Notes under the pieces: generated by a model
Told to the model about the DNA's origin: nothing
The model's input: the letters and a program-made list of their open reading frames with translations, nothing else
Databases searched by the model: none
Program-made: the position numbers and the translations under genes
Shown here: piece by piece, positions 32,621 to 34,262 of the stretch
Position numbering within the stretch: position 1 is the stretch's first letter
Layout: each line of letters starts with the position of its first letter
Assembly: GCA_900767605.1 (NCBI GenBank)
Contig: CAAFZT010000004.1
Span: forward strand, 1-34,262
Length of the DNA stretch: 34,262 nt
Direction: 5' to 3'
Origin: Bacilli bacterium
GTDB taxonomy: Bacteria; Bacillota_I; Bacilli_A; RFN20; CAG-826

Positions 32621-33723
32621 ACGTCTTAATTACCGGCGCAAAGGGGTTTTTGGGGAGAAATGTCTCCCTTTATCTTTCCACGCGTGGATATACCATTCTT
32701 CCCTATGATATCGATAATCGCCCGGACGAACTTCCAGCCTTGCTAAAGCAAGCCGATACCATTCTTCATTTTGCAGGGGTTAATCGCCCGTTAAATGCAG
32801 AAGAATTCTTAGATGGCAACGTGTTTTTCACGAAACGTTTGCTAGAAGAAGTGGCGGCCTCGAAAAAGAAAATCCCCCTTTTATTTACCTCCTCAATCCA
32901 AGCCGAAAAACAAAATCCCTATGGGGCTAGCAAAAAAGCGGCGGAAGATATGATTTTTCAATTTTCCAAGAAAGAGAATCACCCCGTTTGCATTTACCGT
33001 CTTTATAACGTCTACGGAAAAGGGTGCCGCCCTTTTTATAATTCCGTCATTGCGACTTGGTGCTATCAAATTGCTCACGGTAAGCCCATCGAAGTTAATC
33101 CTGAAAACCCAGCGATTCCTTTTGTTTTTATCGATGATATTTGTCAGGAGTTCGAACGGTTTTTAAAAGGAGAAGTGGCCTGTGATGATGCCATCCATTA
33201 CGTAGAGCCCCATGATGAAAAAAATCTCCAAGAAGTCGCGAATTTGATTCAAAGCTTTCCTAAAATACGTTCCAAAGGGATGCTATCACCGCAAGAAGGT
33301 TTTGCCAAAAAACTCTACAGCACCTATTTAACCTACTTAGAACCGAAAGATTTTGTTTATGACTTATCTTCTCACACGGATGAACGCGGGAGTTTTACCG
33401 AATTTTTAAAAACACCGAATTTTGGACAAGTATCCGTGAACGTTGCTCATCCAGGAATTGCAAAGGGCAACCATTACCATCATCTCAAAAACGAAAAATT
33501 CTTGGTGGTTTCGGGAACTTGCCAAATCGCTTTGCGAAAAATAGGGCAGAATACGATCCACCGTTTTGTTTGTTCGGGAGACCGCTTGCAAGTCGTGGAT
33601 ATCCCGGCGGGGTATACGCATTCTATTAAAAATATTGGGAACGAAGATGCGGTTACCATCATGTGGGCGAATGAACTCTACGACCCCGAGAATCCCGATA
33701 CCTACCTGGAAAAAGTCGAATAA
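32617..33723 (+). CDS. capF: CapF/FnlB-like bifunctional epimerase-reductase
   Basis: Two-domain enzyme of UDP-L-FucNAc synthesis. The N-terminal part is a short-chain dehydrogenase/reductase: GAKGFLG (7-13) and the YxxxK pair Tyr102/Lys106 (PYGASKK). From about 245 a cupin domain carries a zinc site by family position: His286, His288, Glu293 and His335, in HYHHLKNEKF and GYTHS. These are shifted by four from the ligands I recall for Staphylococcus aureus CapF, and length (368) agrees. The cupin epimerises and the SDR reduces. It starts with GTG overlapping the capG stop, so it is co-translated. The first enzyme (CapE/FnlA) is not in the window. Confidence 0.93.
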   Translation: MNVLITGAKGFLGRNVSLYLSTRGYTILPYDIDNRPDELPALLKQADTILHFAGVNRPLNAEEFLDGNVFFTKRLLEEVAASKKKIPLLFTSSIQAEKQNPYGASKKAAEDMIFQFSKKENHPVCIYRLYNVYGKGCRPFYNSVIATWCYQIAHGKPIEVNPENPAIPFVFIDDICQEFERFLKGEVACDDAIHYVEPHDEKNLQEVANLIQSFPKIRSKGMLSPQEGFAKKLYSTYLTYLEPKDFVYDLSSHTDERGSFTEFLKTPNFGQVSVNVAHPGIAKGNHYHHLKNEKFLVVSGTCQIALRKIGQNTIHRFVCSGDRLQVVDIPAGYTHSIKNIGNEDAVTIMWANELYDPENPDTYLEKVE

Positions 33724-33750
33724 AAAATTGGCCGAGTTGGGCCAATTTTT
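33723..33750. terminator. Bidirectional terminator between capF and the small membrane protein
   Basis: AAAAATTGGCC (33723-33733) and GGCCAATTTTT (33740-33750) form a perfect 11-bp stem with a 6-nt loop. T-runs are present on both strands, so it serves capF (plus) and the gene at 33766-34140 (minus). Confidence 0.88.
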
Positions 33751-33765
33751 GTTCTTCGGATTGTT

Positions 33766-34140
33766 TTATTTGTCTTGCGTTGCACCAAGAACAATGGCAA
33801 GGACGCCTGCAGGGACGCCGGAGAAGATGATGGTTAGAATACCCAACGCGATGAGCGTTCCGCGGGGCGGGATTGGTTTATTGGCTTGGGCGCGAATCAC
33901 GAAGCAAAGAACGCCGCTGACTGCGCAGGCGATAATGCTATAGATGCAAGCGGCGATGCCGCCAGCAAAAGTGGCAGCGGCTGTGGCAATATCTGATTCC
34001 GTCGCTCCTTGATTTTGCAGGGCCTGCAAGGCTTCGGCTTGGTTAAAAACCAAAACAAAGAGGCAGATAAGGCAAATACCCGCTCCGATGAAGCTGAGGA
34101 TTCCTTGAATTAAAGAAACAATCGACGTGGCTTTTTTCAT
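33766..34140 (-). CDS. Small membrane protein, function unknown (124 aa)
   Basis: Predicted four-segment membrane protein with hydrophobic stretches at about residues 8-30, 51-66 (Ala/Gly-rich), 68-83 and 94-118, and a polar loop at 33-50. It resembles generic small multi-pass proteins of the DUF4190/DUF4064 type, but no family is claimed. AAAGGAG lies 5 bases upstream of the ATG at 34140, and TATAAT (34164-34169, minus strand) would be a -10 box; no convincing -35 box was seen. It shares a bidirectional terminator with capF. Confidence 0.75.
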   Translation of the reverse strand: MKKATSIVSLIQGILSFIGAGICLICLFVLVFNQAEALQALQNQGATESDIATAAATFAGGIAACIYSIIACAVSGVLCFVIRAQANKPIPPRGTLIALGILTIIFSGVPAGVLAIVLGATQDK

Positions 34141-34163
34141 AAAAACTCCTTTATTTGTTAATC

Positions 34164-34169
34164 ATTATA
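34164..34169 (-). promoter_or_regulatory. Perfect -10 box for the small membrane protein gene
   Basis: TATAAT on the minus strand, 23 bases upstream of ATG 34140. Transcription would start near 34157 and include AAAGGAG. The -35 region is not recognisable. Confidence 0.4.
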
Positions 34170-34202
34170 TCGATTTGACCGACTGGGGATGCGGACGAAA
34201 AG

Positions 34203-34232
34203 TTGGACTGAATTGAAAGCGCAGGCTATCAT
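34203..34232 (+). promoter_or_regulatory. Possible promoter of the gene at the right edge
   Basis: TTGGAC (34203-34208) and TATCAT (34227-34232) are 18 bases apart. Placement is 15 bases ahead of ATG 34248, but GGAGG (34233-34237) would then lie before the expected start of transcription, so either the promoter or the ribosome site is misassigned. Confidence 0.25.
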
Positions 34233-34247
34233 GGAGGCAAGGCAACT

Positions 34248-34262
34248 ATGTACGACATCAAG
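34248..34262 (+). CDS. Possible start of a gene running off the right edge
   Basis: Five codons (MYDIK) are open to the end of the window. GGAGG at 34233-34237 is 10 bases upstream of the ATG. Nothing can be said about function. Confidence 0.4.

Noticed and set aside
34231..34262. Earlier ATG at 34231 for the gene at the right edge
   Set aside because: It overlaps the candidate -10 box and has no ribosome site; ATG 34248 has GGAGG at suitable distance. The choice is not certain.

Overview
The window looks like a chromosomal segment of a low- to mid-GC Bacillota, probably an uncultured Bacilli lineage related to Erysipelotrichales, RF39 or the Mollicutes. This is inference from gene content. 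Supporting signs are Gram-positive style lipoproteins, a Firmicutes-type (type 2) GalT, a staphylococcal-type CapF/CapG pair, and a strongly enlarged oligopeptide transporter of the kind known in mycoplasmas. The code is standard: TGA is used as a stop throughout. GC content was judged by eye only.

Layout. (1) 1-116 is the 3' end of a group II intron (domains V and VI) running in from the left. (2) 136-4436 holds two minus-strand lipoprotein genes, an unknown 637-aa protein and an M6-like metalloprotease, each followed by a terminator. (3) 4609-5010 is a small DUF3899-like membrane protein. (4) 5156-14932 is an oligopeptide ABC transporter operon, oppA-oppB-oppC-oppD-oppF plus a six-TM protein of unknown function, closed by a strong terminator. 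Every Opp subunit except OppB is clearly enlarged. (5) 15041-15235 holds tRNA-Asp and tRNA-Phe with promoter and terminator. (6) 15296-17419 is an O-antigen ligase/polymerase-like protein, converging on a minus-strand heavy-metal-associated (CopZ-like) protein.

(7) 17827-30992 is a long co-directional run on the plus strand: sugar MFS transporter, zinc-dependent phospholipase C-like protein, unknown 201-aa protein, cardiolipin synthase, iron-dependent alcohol dehydrogenase, galM, galT, galK, YwaF-like membrane protein, malQ and rimO. Many junctions overlap by 4 bases (ATGA), so translation is probably coupled. galM, galT and galK give the Leloir galactose route without galE, and malQ handles maltodextrins. 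(8) 30953-31372 (minus) is a small protein with two KOW/SH3-like repeats, divergent from capG and capF (31433-33723), which are two of the three enzymes for UDP-N-acetyl-L-fucosamine. (9) The right edge has a small minus-strand membrane protein and the first codons of another plus-strand gene.

The most interesting signals are: the enlarged Opp transporter, with an insertion of about 375 residues in the outer loop of OppC, helical inserts in both ATPases and loss of most C-terminal cysteines; and a recurrent promoter layout at four genes in which the -10 box lies exactly 7 bases from an ATG lacking a Shine-Dalgarno sequence, which predicts leaderless mRNAs.
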